A program made the translations under genes and the position numbers. A stretch of DNA of 64,000 nt from Albugo candida (taxonomy: Eukaryota > Oomycota > Peronosporomycetes > Albuginales): positions 186,001 through 250,000 of the forward strand of contig JBDOQK010000026.1 of the NCBI GenBank assembly GCA_040437565.1. Reading direction: 5' to 3'. Below are positions 34,438 through 44,790 of the stretch, one piece after another (within the stretch, counting starts at the first letter, position 1; each line of letters begins with the position of its first letter). The notes under the pieces are model-generated. The model was not told the DNA's origin. It made no database searches and saw only the letters and a list, made by a program, of their open reading frames with translations.

Positions 34438-35505
34438 ACCTTTATCATGCCGGTGCCAGCGTGCGTTGATGCTTCGACACGCACAAATCTTCAAATTTGA
34501 AAGAAACGTGTAAACAACCGGAAGAGGTGGTTGAGGAGGATTGGATAAATTATTTCAGATAAGCTATCACAACGGATTCGTTAGAGTTTTGTAAGATTGA
34601 TCATACATTAACTACCCTATCATCACTTCGTACGGGACACAAGGGATTTAGATCCCATCAATGGTTGAAGGTTTAGAGCCTGTGGCTTTTAAAACAAGAT
34701 TTTGTACAAGCTGAATATGGATACCAATAAACATTTGAGTAAAAATCCGGTTGCGTTCTACCAAGGGTGTCTAGGACAAGTAAGAAGCTTTATGGAATGG
34801 GAACCTCAGGCAACCCGTTTGGATTCAATACGAAAATTGTATCTACAAAAACACGATTGTCTCCTGTTCAGCAACGACGTGTTCCTGTTCAGAATCATAG
34901 GCCTAAAGAAGAGGAAAATGGGCAACGAGTATCAAAATGGGGTCCGCCGCGTACCAGATTTGAATGGTTGAAATCTAAAAGCACGAAACATTCAGTCAGA
35001 AGGTGCCCGCTGTGCGCACCAGGCAAAGCGGAAGCTCTCCTAAGGANNNNNNNNNNNNNNNNNNNNNNNNNNNNNNNNNNNNNNNNNNNNNNNNNNNNNN
35101 NNNNNNNNNNNNNNNNNNNNNNNNNNNNNNNNNNNNNNNNNNNNNNAGATAAAGGAAGGGATTGAACCGGTGATGGCGAGATCGAAACGCTGTCGGCCGT
35201 TGCACAGCAATACTCTGAAGGAACATATACTCAGTCAGGAAGAGCACAATTTGGTGTATTGGAATCCCGACTCAAGACGGGGTAGCACGGCTCGAATTGT
35301 TTCGAAAAAAGACGTCGGAAGCTATCAAATGACGGTGGACCTGCTAGCGGTAAATGCACTCACAAATTCCAATCGCGTGGCCAATGCCACATTTGGAAGT
35401 GGTTCCACTGGATATCCATTTGAGATTCAGATTCAATGTATCCATTTGCAGTTCTATTCAGATCTACCATGCGTTGTAATGTATAGCATATATTTTACGA
35501 TATAG
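34438..35505 (+). mobile_element. Ty3/Gypsy-type retroelement relic (gag and start of RT)
   Basis: Fossil fragment. The gag-like segment KHSVRRCPLCAPGKAEALL lies before the N gap 35047-35146. After the gap the start of a Gypsy-type reverse transcriptase domain is visible (PVMARSKRCRPLHSNTLKEH, then IVSKKDVGSYQMTVDLLAVN). It also shares a short inverted match with the relic at 30.25 kb (CTTCGTACGGGACACAA). Broken, with no LTR found. Confidence 0.65.
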
Positions 35506-35689
35506 ATTATTATCAGCGGCATCTTCACTAAAATTCTTCTAATGACCATCATAGTTAGTACTTGGTATATGCATGCTGATATTTTTTATGCATATGGATC
35601 TGGATGTAAAAAAATCCAGATCCAGATCCAGTTGATCCATTAGCAGCCCTATGTATAGCGGCCTAATGTAGTTTCATAACGCCATCCAT

Positions 35690-36500
35690 GCTCATCCGTG
35701 CCAGTCATTTTCAGGGCTTTATTGTGGTATTTTCGCTTCTCTGGGGTCACATGATAGCTTCAAGTAAAATTTTCTGCACTGCCACACCTCAGAAAACTGA
35801 AACGGATCTCGTGCCCAAACTCACACTCATAGCAATTGGTTCCATTATTTGGCGAAAGGTGCTTGAATTTTTACCTGGGTTTTCTCGCGAAAGTTCGTAC
35901 GCCGCGTCTAGATGCCTCTACATCTTTCGAGTCATAAATTTATGGCAAACTATACCGTTCTCGGATCCCTCTCCATGAAATTCTAAAACATCTACTGAAT
36001 CCACTTAAAGAACATCACAGCTTTTTGTGTGTAGATATCTTGTTCCAGTCTTCCATAATTTTTTCTGTGAGATCTGAATGTCGAACATGCAATTGACAAT
36101 CTGTTTAGGTCCATGCATTCTCGCAAGCCGTGATGATCTAGAGCATTGTTTATTTGGTTCCTCAGCGAGACATTATTTATACTGCGTCCGGTAGTGTGCT
36201 TTCTTTTCTCCTTTTACGCATTTCTTGATCAATCTTTGCCAAATCTTTTGCTCTCCTACTCGCCGAAAAAAAAACTAGCTGAATCTTGCTGAGTCACTAT
36301 ATTGGTTTCTTTTCCAGTTCATATTTTCTTCACATATCCAAGCAAGCTGATACTGGTGTGACCAACGGCTTGTTCGAACATGTTTCGTACGTCAGAAATG
36401 TGTTCTTATTATACGATATCGCTTTATGAACTTTGATATTCCTGTGCTGTTTCCTTGTCGACATAGGGCGTACTAAAATATCCATTTATTCCATGTGACA
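35690..36500 (-). mobile_element. Ty3/Gypsy-type relic, reverse orientation
   Basis: Read on the minus strand, ~35980-35690 resembles the gag portion of the other relics (the segment TTTCTCGCGAAAGTTCGTAC at 35880 matches ~29093-29120 in reverse, followed by Cys-containing residues). A charged run (KIDQEMRKRRKES) near 36200-36240 may belong to it. Heavily broken and old. The stretch 35506-35689 shows nothing but a short repeat of GGATCTGGAT/ATCCAGATCC type. Confidence 0.4.
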
Positions 36501-36739
36501 CCTGTCATCTCGCACTTGTTCCTCATTCTCCGTGATCTGTTAGCCCCATGTACCTCACCAAAGGGTCTAGCTGGACAGAACCCTTGCGTCGTTTCTGTTT
36601 TTTTGAAGTCGGATGTCACCCTTTTCAACTCCGTAATCATGTTCTCGTTGTAACATCATGTCGTCAATTGATGAGTGTTTGCAATCCAAACTTGTCTAAC
36701 GACGAGTCCTTTAACTATATTAGCTTTGGTCTCTCTACG

Positions 36740-39700
36740 CCGTTATGTGTTCTTCGACCCTTCCCGTGTGGGCATACTTATCCGGTGAGCATTACAAGTC
36801 CGCGGAGCTCGCTGACTCGGTGCGCTGGGAGGATCTTAGTCAGAATGTCCACACGCATTTTCTTGGATTCGCAGTACAGCACCTTCATCATCTTCTTTTT
36901 CTCCAAACCTTTGACAAAATTGTATCGCACGTCTATGTGCTTCGCTCGACCGGCGTGTCCTCGACCTTGGTCTGAGCGATGGCTGCTTGGTTGTCCCCGT
37001 GTAAAATTTAACTTGGCTGAATTTCTACGTCAATAGCAAGCCATTTGCTGTGCACTCGCGAGACACAGCCTCTTTCTTGACACCAAAAACAACGATTTCA
37101 TTCAGCAGTTCCATGATGCCCATCATCTCGGCCACTGTCTGCGAATCCGTCACAAACTAGCCTTCCATCGTTGATAGTGCAACACATTTCTGCGTTTTGC
37201 AATCCCATCCAGCGACCATGCCACCCACCATTATCACACCACCGCTGAACGACTTGCGATCAGTCTTTTCTGCGGCATAGTCGGCGTCGCTGTATGCCTC
37301 GACCAGCACGCCGTCGTTTCCCATTTCAGTCTTATCTCCTTGCATCATGAATTTGAGGCCTTTCGTGCCCTTGAGAGACTTGGCTATCTTTTGCCAGACG
37401 CCAATCGCCCTCACTCGGCGCGTGTGAACGCAGAGTTACTCGGTATCACCGCAAATGCTATGTCTGTTCTTGTGCATTGAGCTATCCATAGTAAACTGCC
37501 CACCAGCGACTGGAATGTCTGCACACTCGGTCTGCGAGTCACTTCCATGAGACGGTAGCAAAGCACTTTCTTCGTCTCCATCGTCCCCACTGATAGGCAC
37601 TCTTACTGGCGCCGATTCGGCTAGCCCAAAATTTTCCAGCAACTCTTCAATAGTATTTTCTTGGTCGAGTGCCCATCCGCTCTCCTCATTGCAATGAAAC
37701 ACGATACCAAGAAATTTGATGACCACGCCGAGATTCTTCAACTAAACAACTTGCATGTCGCTAAAAAAATCATCGACCTTCTTCATACTCGTTCCCGTCG
37801 CCAGGATGTCGTCCACGATACCCATGAGCGTTTTACCATCAGTCTCAGATTTGATGTATAGACATATGTCTGTGTAGCACTGATCAAAACCCAGAGACAT
37901 TACGATCTCATGAAGCATCAAGTTCCACAGCCGTCTCGACTGTGTGAGGCCGTATAGGCCTTTCTTGATTCTCAGCTCGAGCTGTCTCTTGTCTTAAACG
38001 TCGAAGCAACATTTCATCTGATTCCATTCCCTGCGGTATATGGAGTAGTACCTCCAAGTCGTCTTCCTTTTTGGCTTTAACATATGCGCTTGGCACATCG
38101 CCGTGCTGGGCAGGTACTCCCCAAATTTTTGGCACTGCAATTATGATTTTGCCGGAAACCATTTCCATAGCAGCCGAATTAGTATAGGTATAATCAACAC
38201 CATACACTTGTTCGTCTCCGTGCGCCACTAGTTTTGCCTTGTATCTTTCGATAGTACCACCAGCGTGCATCTTATGTCTGTACACCCATTTGCTGTGCAG
38301 TAGATTGGCTTCACGCGGATTTTGGATCACTTCCCAAGTATCATTTTGATCAATTTCTGTGCGCAGTGCCTCCTCCCACTGCTTTACTCGAGGGTCTTTT
38401 ATCGCTTCGCGGTAGTTCTTGGGGTCTTTAAAGGTATTTGATTTCACACGGCTCACTGGTACGTGTCCGCTACCCATGTTGCTAATTTCCATCCTCTTTT
38501 GTGATAGCTCTTCCGCAGGCAAGGGCTCATCGCCGCTATTGGGTTCTTTTGGATCGTCCGGGTTATTGGTAACCGCCGGATCCTTGGCTTCCATATAAGA
38601 ATCCATCTTTGAATTTGCTGTTTTCTTCGATGTTTCAGCCGCCTTTTTTTTCCTTTCGTTCTAATGCTTCTTGCACTCAGAAGTATTATGATCCTGTGTC
38701 CTCGCTTGTGGTAGTAGCACCACGGCTGGCTCCTTCCGCTTCGCGACTTCGTTGCGCTCCACAACAGAGCGACACAACATGTGATCTTCGCGCTCGAGAT
38801 GCACCTGAAGCTGCGCGTTCTTCTCGCTGTTGAGTATCTCAACGTTGCGTATGTGCTTCGTTGTTATGACGATTCTCTCCTTCGGCAAGTATACTTTAAA
38901 TGCCTTAGTATTGTCATTCTTGCCAATTATCATTCCAACCTGGGATCTTGGCTTCCATGTGTTTCTCTCCGGGGTTCCTTAACGTCGACCACGAGCCTCC
39001 AAAAGTTGCCATATCCGCCAGATTAGGGATCGTACCCGTCAACAATTTTCGAGCGGTGGAGGGAGGCCAATCGCAAACAGAATGCATCTTGCCATGCTGA
39101 GTACCGTCCTGTGCATCCGTTCAGCTTCTCCATTTGAGTCCTGATTTTCAGATTCGCTTACTTGACGTTTCACACCAGCCGACTTGCAAAACGGGTCGAC
39201 GTTGACGTACTCCTTACCACCGTCCGTGCGTAGCACATGAAAGCGACAGTTGAATCTTTTCCCGAAGTAAAGTAGGAAGTGCTCAAAATTTTGGTCGCCT
39301 TGATCTTGTTCTTGGATACAAATACGCATACGTAGTTCGTCGGGTGGTCGACGAAGTTGATAAGGTAACGATGACCGTGCCGGTCTTGTGGTGTCAACGG
39401 TCCCTTTATGTCGCTTCCTATTACCCCAACAAGCTTGTCGATGGCCGCGTTCTTTTCCTTGTCTTTTTTTAGTGATTGTTCTTCCTCTGCTTGCCCTGTG
39501 CGCAAGTTACGCAATTTGGCGAGCCCGGTTTATCAACCGTATACCTGAGCCCACCGAGTCGGCCATGTGCTCGACTGTTTCGTAGGCAAGGTGACCGAGC
39601 CTCTGGTGCAACTCTATCAGGTTTGTATTCGCTACGGCTTCATTTATCCATCGTAACCTTGTGCAACGGCTGAGTTGACCACTCGTGCGCGCGCCTCCTT

Positions 39701-41446
39701 CGATTCTTCGCCCATGAAGTCGATTGTTAAGGCGTTGTTTCGGCGGATAACTTCAAAAATCTTCATATTGTCCGCTTCGCGCACCACGTAGTTTCTATTA
39801 CCATCTCGCTTGAGAATTACACCACATTCTTCCAATATACCATAGCTGATGATGTTGTCAGCGAGGTTCTTATCGGAATAAACCTCGGGGAGGTCGACTA
39901 TAACCTCTTTGCCATTGATGCTGTCCTCAGCTTGGCCGATCCCACCTTGGTAACTCAAACTATCGTATTGTTTCCGCGCGGCACGATTGATCAAACTCCA
40001 CCACATTCTTCAGTATCATCACATCTTTTACTAGATGCAAGCTCGACCAACTGTCCAGAATTCACGAATTTGAGTCAGCGCTCGTAACAGTCCCTATGGC
40101 CTACGCGACTCTACTCAAAGTCGCATTTTCATCACTCTTTCGTTTAGGGAACTTGGCATTAATGTGCTCAGTCTCGCCGCACCCATAACATGCACGAGAC
40201 TCGGATTTTTCCACCTGTGCGACATTTCCGCCTCCTCTCATGCTTTGATCTCTTCGCACACCGCTGAGGTATCGACCTTCTTGCTCACGGCCTGTTTGTC
40301 CAACTCGGCCGCTCCTCCCTTCGCACTTCGACTTGCTCATATTGATGTCGAAGTCGACCGCGAATGCAACAAGCTCAGGGACTTGCACCAGGTAGTCAGG
40401 ACGCTTCGCATTCAGCCGAGTTAGCAGCGCGGTCTTGATGTGCGCTGGTGCCGACTAGCATAAGCATTCCTGAATGCTTTTCTCCGACCGCTCTTCCACG
40501 TAAACCAGGTACTGGTAGTGCTCAGGCCATGTCTTGGTTTTCTCTTTTTCTCTCTTTATCATCTCAATACCTTTCCTAGATGGTATCTTAGTCATATACA
40601 GCATCAGCACTTCATGAAGTTCTCGAGTGTATTTGACACCGCCGACCATAACGGTATCATCTTCTCGTAGTAACTTAGTGCCGCGCCGTCCAATTTGCCA
40701 CTCAGTGTGGAGACCTTGAAATCTTCCGGCCAATCACCTCCGCTCTTCAGCTGCGCTCGCCGATGTCGCTGTAGGAAACGCATTCCCCACGCCTTTTAGT
40801 CGGCGTCTACACCCGGTTATGTCTCTTTCCCGTGAATTTTGCAAATCCGGGCCAGTCGAGATCCCGAGGCTTTGGTATCTTTGTCCATGAGCCTCCGGTA
40901 GCGTGTAATACTGCGACGGATTTGGTGCCTGATACTGCTCCTCTCGTTGCGGCATGCGCTTTTGTTGAGGCAGCACGCATTATGTAGGCTCATCGAGTCA
41001 TCCCATCCTCATTCGACGGTCGCGCGCTCTGATGAAATCATTGAAAGCGCTTGACCCGTTAAATGGGTGCTCGGAGGGTGACATGGGTGCAGCTTCGGCC
41101 TGACGGCCCAGCTGATCTTGGATCTTAAGCTGGGTTTCCATGAATCGGGCCTGCTGCTGCGTCATCCCTGCGAGGAGTCCGTCAATCCGGTCCATCCCCT
41201 CAGAGCTCGCATGGGAAATACGACTCGCGCTCTCTTAGATCTCGGACGCGCTCTTCACCGATCGCGTTAAGTGTGGGTGCGTGCGTCTCGACACCGTCCC
41301 TTACCGGGGCTATCTGTCGAGGAGTCGAGTCGCTTGCTGTTGGGCTCATAACCCGTTGTTGAGCTTAGATTTATATTGAGAAAATCGAGAGCGAAATGTA
41401 TTTTGGCTTGTTATCCTAATTACCTTTCGTGCCCGTTGTATCAACA
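36740..41446 (-). mobile_element. Ty1/Copia retrotransposon, minus strand, one LTR recognised
   Basis: Domains run in Copia order on the minus strand: gag (41.2-40.2 kb) with zinc knuckle CYGCGETEHINAKFP (~40170), protease region (~40.0-39.7), integrase (39.5-38.65; contains DGGKEYVNVDPFCK), reverse transcriptase (38.6-37.45; contains FKALVAHGDEQVYGVDY-like residues) and RNase H (37.4-36.76; EAYSDADYAAEKTDRKS, and GDNQAAIAQTK). The 5' LTR candidate is 41357-41446, with mirror ends TGTTGA..TCAACA, next to the same primer-site type (GGTTATGAGCCCA on the minus strand) as the other Copia. No matching 3' LTR was found below 36.75 kb. Broken in several places. It is a different subfamily from the 30.8-34.4 kb element. 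Confidence 0.85.
41357..41446 (-). repeat. Candidate 5' LTR of the minus-strand Copia
   Basis: 90 bp with perfect 6-bp inverted ends (TGTTGA/TCAACA), directly next to the tRNA-type primer site. Only one copy is seen, so the boundary is inference. Confidence 0.5.
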
Positions 41447-41694
41447 GTCGCGATATTTCACCTCAGTAGTTGCACTCCTTGAACAATTGAACTTGTCGAT
41501 CGTTCGAAAAGCGATCGGCAACTTCAACAGCACCAACAGTTTCCTGAATATGAACCACGTTCAGCGCATACATTCTCTACTTCGACGGTAGTGTTTCGAT
41601 CAAGGCGAACGCGATCAGATGGCAAAATACCGGAATAAATTGCAAAGTGAGAATCCTCTCACCCAAATTGCGTAGATCATTGCTAGGAGTACGG

Positions 41695-41993
41695 ATGGGA
41701 TGCGCAAGTTCAAGTGTAGATAGTCCGGCACAGTTCCGTTTCATGGCAACCGAGATAAAGGCAACAGCACGACATATTTTCAATATAGTAGGTATTATTA
41801 TGAAACGTTTTTGCACGCAGGATCATTATAAGAGTTAGCCTATGTTTTAGAGATGAGATACGAATATTCAACTGAGCTTTACCGACTATGTGGCATTCGC
41901 AAGTCTGGATCTTTTGAACTGAAAATGTCTGGTGTGTTTTCTATGCCCTATCGGATGTTTTGTTACGACATTCCGCCCTCAAAAACAAGATAG
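41695..41993 (+). CDS. Small protein with predicted dual acylation (MGCASS)
   Basis: Two exons: 41695-41791 and 41851-41993, with a 59-bp intron; 79 residues. The start MGCASSSVDSPAQF is a textbook N-myristoylation signal (Gly2, Ser6) with Cys3 for palmitoylation, so the protein should sit on the inner face of a membrane. The second exon reads RYEYSTELYRLCGIRKSGSF and ends PPSKTR. Joining gives NIVEMRYEY in one frame. No family is recognised. Upstream in-frame GTG codons exist, but the ATG is favoured by the acylation motif. It begins ~250 bp beyond the outer end of the minus-strand Copia. Confidence 0.45.
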
Positions 41994-42265
41994 GTCGACA
42001 GAAAAACACTCCGTTGGTATCTAGAAATCCTCACGATTACGAAGGACTTGCCAACTTGGAACGTGTACGATATGTGGATTTAAAATTCTGGTTTCAAATA
42101 GCACCGATCATGTCGTGTTCTCCTCTAGCACCTGCTTATAAAAGCAGAGTTGAGATTTGGAGTAGCGTTGACGTCGGCTTTACCATCTTATTGCTCTCAG
42201 GGGGGACAAGGAGAGACGCTTGACAAACTCCGTGACAGACAGACTGCATAATCGGCTATTAGATA
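41994..42265. other. Short intergenic between convergent small genes
   Basis: The plus strand is open from 41960 to 42223 in another frame (SRNPHDYEGLANLERVRYVD), and the minus strand near 42200-42235 reads SVTEFVKRLSLSPLRAI. Neither could be joined to a neighbour with confidence. Confidence 0.25.
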
Positions 42266-42543
42266 CTACACCGGCAAAGCACGAAGTGTAGTTGACGGGT
42301 CATTGGTTACCCGCTCCTCAGGCGTAAAGTCTTTGATACAAACATGATCATTGCTTGGAGCCGGACAAGTCCGCAGTGTTCCTCGCTTTTCGTTTTTCCA
42401 TCGGGTAAAGAAAGAATGGCCAGTATGGTATGTGGAATTATGGTACTATGCGGTGTTAATTTGTATTGCAGTCATCTTGAGTTGATCATTGTAATTCGAA
42501 CACGAGCAGCTACGTGGCCGCCCAAGCCAACATAATCTAGCAT
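42266..42543 (-). CDS. Small uncharacterised protein, two exons
   Basis: Minus-strand exons 42543-42514 and 42445-42266, with a 68-bp GT..AG intron; 69 residues from an ATG to TAG in one frame. It reads MLDYVGLGGH / YHNSTYHTGHSFFTRW.., then KRGTLRTCPAPSNDHVCIKD and ends STTLRALPV. It has two Cys and many His. No membrane segment or signal is seen. Function unknown. The second exon may continue through another small intron, since coding-like residues follow the stop. Confidence 0.45.
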
Positions 42544-43210
42544 GATCCTACCACGTACACGCACAAACTCGATACGTATGAGCAGGGTTGTTTCTCAACC
42601 ATACTACTACTTAGATTTTGGCTTGTAGTACCTTACTGACCAAGCATCCCTATTTCTGACAGAACGCAAAATAAATCAATGTACTGGGCGGACCACCGCT
42701 TGTGTAATACTCCTTACGAGTAACAATGGTGACGTGAAAGAGACTTGCTTTTTCTAGCCATGCATTGGATTGCATCGCATTGAATTTCATGATTTTTGAC
42801 ATGGGAAAAAAGGCTCTGGCGATCGATCGCTAAGGATAGATGCGTTTATCATCGCCACGCACGCTTTAGTCATAAAATTGAATACCCTAGTGGGATTATG
42901 TTAAAGTATCAGAAGTTTTCCGTTCATATACATTTTGTCTATCAATACTAGTAGTGCTACCGTCTTATAATCAATCTTTCGTCGTCAGAATGAATGGCAA
43001 TTACGCTTTGCTACTTTTGGTGATCCATATCAAATCTGAATTTGTACTATAGAGCCGATAGGCTTCGACAAACAGGTTCATCACTGCAATCGTAACTATA
43101 CAGCGCGCAATTGAACAATGAAAAGACAACATGCTGCTAGTCTTCCGAAATATTTCCGGAAGTACGATATTCTAATTTGATTGAAATTTTAGGCTTTGCT
43201 GTTTCATTGA
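42544..43210. other. Intergenic, nothing recognised
   Basis: No coding-like run, RNA gene or repeat could be supported here. It holds the 5' region of the small minus-strand gene and the 3' region of NOSIP. Confidence 0.4.
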
Positions 43211-44077
43211 TCAAGTTATCATTGAGCGATATTTCTTAGCTTCAACACTACTATGGGCACTGAAACTAGTACCACCAGACTGGAGATAGATGATATCTTT
43301 CTTATACAGCTTTATCCCAGTGACAGGACATGTCATGGATGGCATCACGGCATCCTTCAAGCACGTTTCCAATATCACAATTCCCGAGGAACGTAACAGA
43401 ACGGCTTGCTGATGAGTGATGGCCTTCTTCGTTACAGCACAGACAACATGATTCTCAGATTGTGTAGAAGATGAAGAACTGCCGGTCCATTCTAGTTTCA
43501 CTGGCATAAGGTGTTTCAGCTTCAATTCTGCTATCGGGTTCATAGGATCTCGGGTCGTTGTGTCCGGTTTTGTGATGGTTACTTTAAAGTCAGGGGTGCA
43601 ATCAGGAATCCAATAGCTTGTTTTCTTCATAGCTTCTCGTCTTTCGTCTTCTAATGTTTGGTCAATTTTCTCTTTGAGCTTTTGTATCGTCTTTTCCTTC
43701 CCTTCACTTTTCGATTCGACAACAGATGAAGTACTCGTGATCATGCTTTCCACTAGTTTTCTTTCTTTTTCCAAGCGTGACTTTTCTACGTTATGCTCCT
43801 CGGTCTCACAGAATCGCTCGTATTCTAGCTTTTGCTGCTGAATTGCCTGTTTTTGTGCTAAAAGATTTGAGTAGATACATTCCTTACAGTAAAGAAATCC
43901 CGAAGGTGACAGCAGGGAGTCTTTATCTTTTGTATTTGATAGACAAAGAGAGCAAGCTCCAAAGCTTAGCTGAGAATCCTTTCCAAAGCGACGTTTCAAT
44001 GTACCATGGCCAGCTTTTTGCTTTTCAAAGTAGGTAAAATGGGTCGTCGCCGTTGCATTCTTGCTATGACGCGTCAT
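43211..44077 (-). CDS. NOSIP: NOSIP-type U-box/RING E3 ubiquitin ligase
   Basis: Single exon, 288 residues. The start MTRHSKNATATTHFTYFEKQ is almost diagnostic of NOSIP (nitric oxide synthase-interacting protein) orthologues. The N-terminal half-U-box follows (CSLCL..., then SGFLYCKECIYSNLL), then the coiled coil (QQQKLEYERFCETEE, EGKEKTIQKLKEKI). The C-terminal half of the split U-box is VVCAVTKKAITHQQAVLL..SGIV, ending MTCPVTGIKLYKKDIIYLQS. In plants the orthologue is CSU1; in animals and plants it is also found in late spliceosomes. The role here is inferred as nuclear ubiquitin ligase/splicing factor. Length fits the family (~300). Complete. Confidence 0.93.
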   Translation of the reverse strand: MTRHSKNATATTHFTYFEKQKAGHGTLKRRFGKDSQLSFGACSLCLSNTKDKDSLLSPSGFLYCKECIYSNLLAQKQAIQQQKLEYERFCETEEHNVEKSRLEKERKLVESMITSTSSVVESKSEGKEKTIQKLKEKIDQTLEDERREAMKKTSYWIPDCTPDFKVTITKPDTTTRDPMNPIAELKLKHLMPVKLEWTGSSSSSTQSENHVVCAVTKKAITHQQAVLLRSSGIVILETCLKDAVMPSMTCPVTGIKLYKKDIIYLQSGGTSFSAHSSVEAKKYRSMIT

Positions 44078-44790
44078 AATTAATGTTTTTCTGACCCGAT
44101 AGAATTAATACCAATAGAAAAACGGCGAATCAATCTACTTTGTTTCAATTCTACAATTTGCGGACTATTCTCACATCCGTTTGCGTATTTGCTTAGAAAG
44201 CACATTTATGATGATTCACTGTTGCCGGTCGGAGCATTTATATGTCAGGGCCTGAGTTTCGGAAGGAGGTAGGACAGAAAATAAAAAGATATCACCATTG
44301 CCCGTTCGACCTGGAAAGGCAAACATTATCACATACAAAAACTTATATCAAACGCTTGAAGACGATTTGTAAGAAGATACATTCACACAAGATCAGAAAA
44401 ATAAATATCGTTCTGTTCAAATTTTGGCGACTTATAAAACATGCTCTAATAGCACTTTCTACTCGTTGTACGAGAAAGTCTCGTTTCAAAGCGTGACGGA
44501 ATCAGAATGCCTATTTCTCTGACTTATCTGACCCACCATCGAAAAATTAATACCCTTCCGACTCATTGGGTACAACCTGGTTTGATTAGACCCTGTCAGA
44601 TTTCAATTGTTCAGGTAGTCGAGCATGTATTAAAAAGGTTTTCTCAATCTATTATAGTAAATCCGACAAGGCTATTTGGATTTATAATAACCCGCTAAAA
44701 ATGATGTACATCGTGAGGTTTTTCGTTTGTTTGCGCACCGTCATTCTTGAGAAATGTGTGTTTAAAAGCTCATTTTGCAAATAGCCATTA
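44078..44790. other. Divergent intergenic region
   Basis: The spacer lies between the NOSIP start (minus) and the acyltransferase start (plus). Short open frames at 44242 and 44507 look like chance. No conserved element was recognised. Confidence 0.35.

Noticed and set aside
35580-35640. Short inverted GGATCTGGAT/ATCCAGATCC sequence as a hairpin element
   Set aside because: Too short and simple to separate from chance or from the surrounding retroelement relics.
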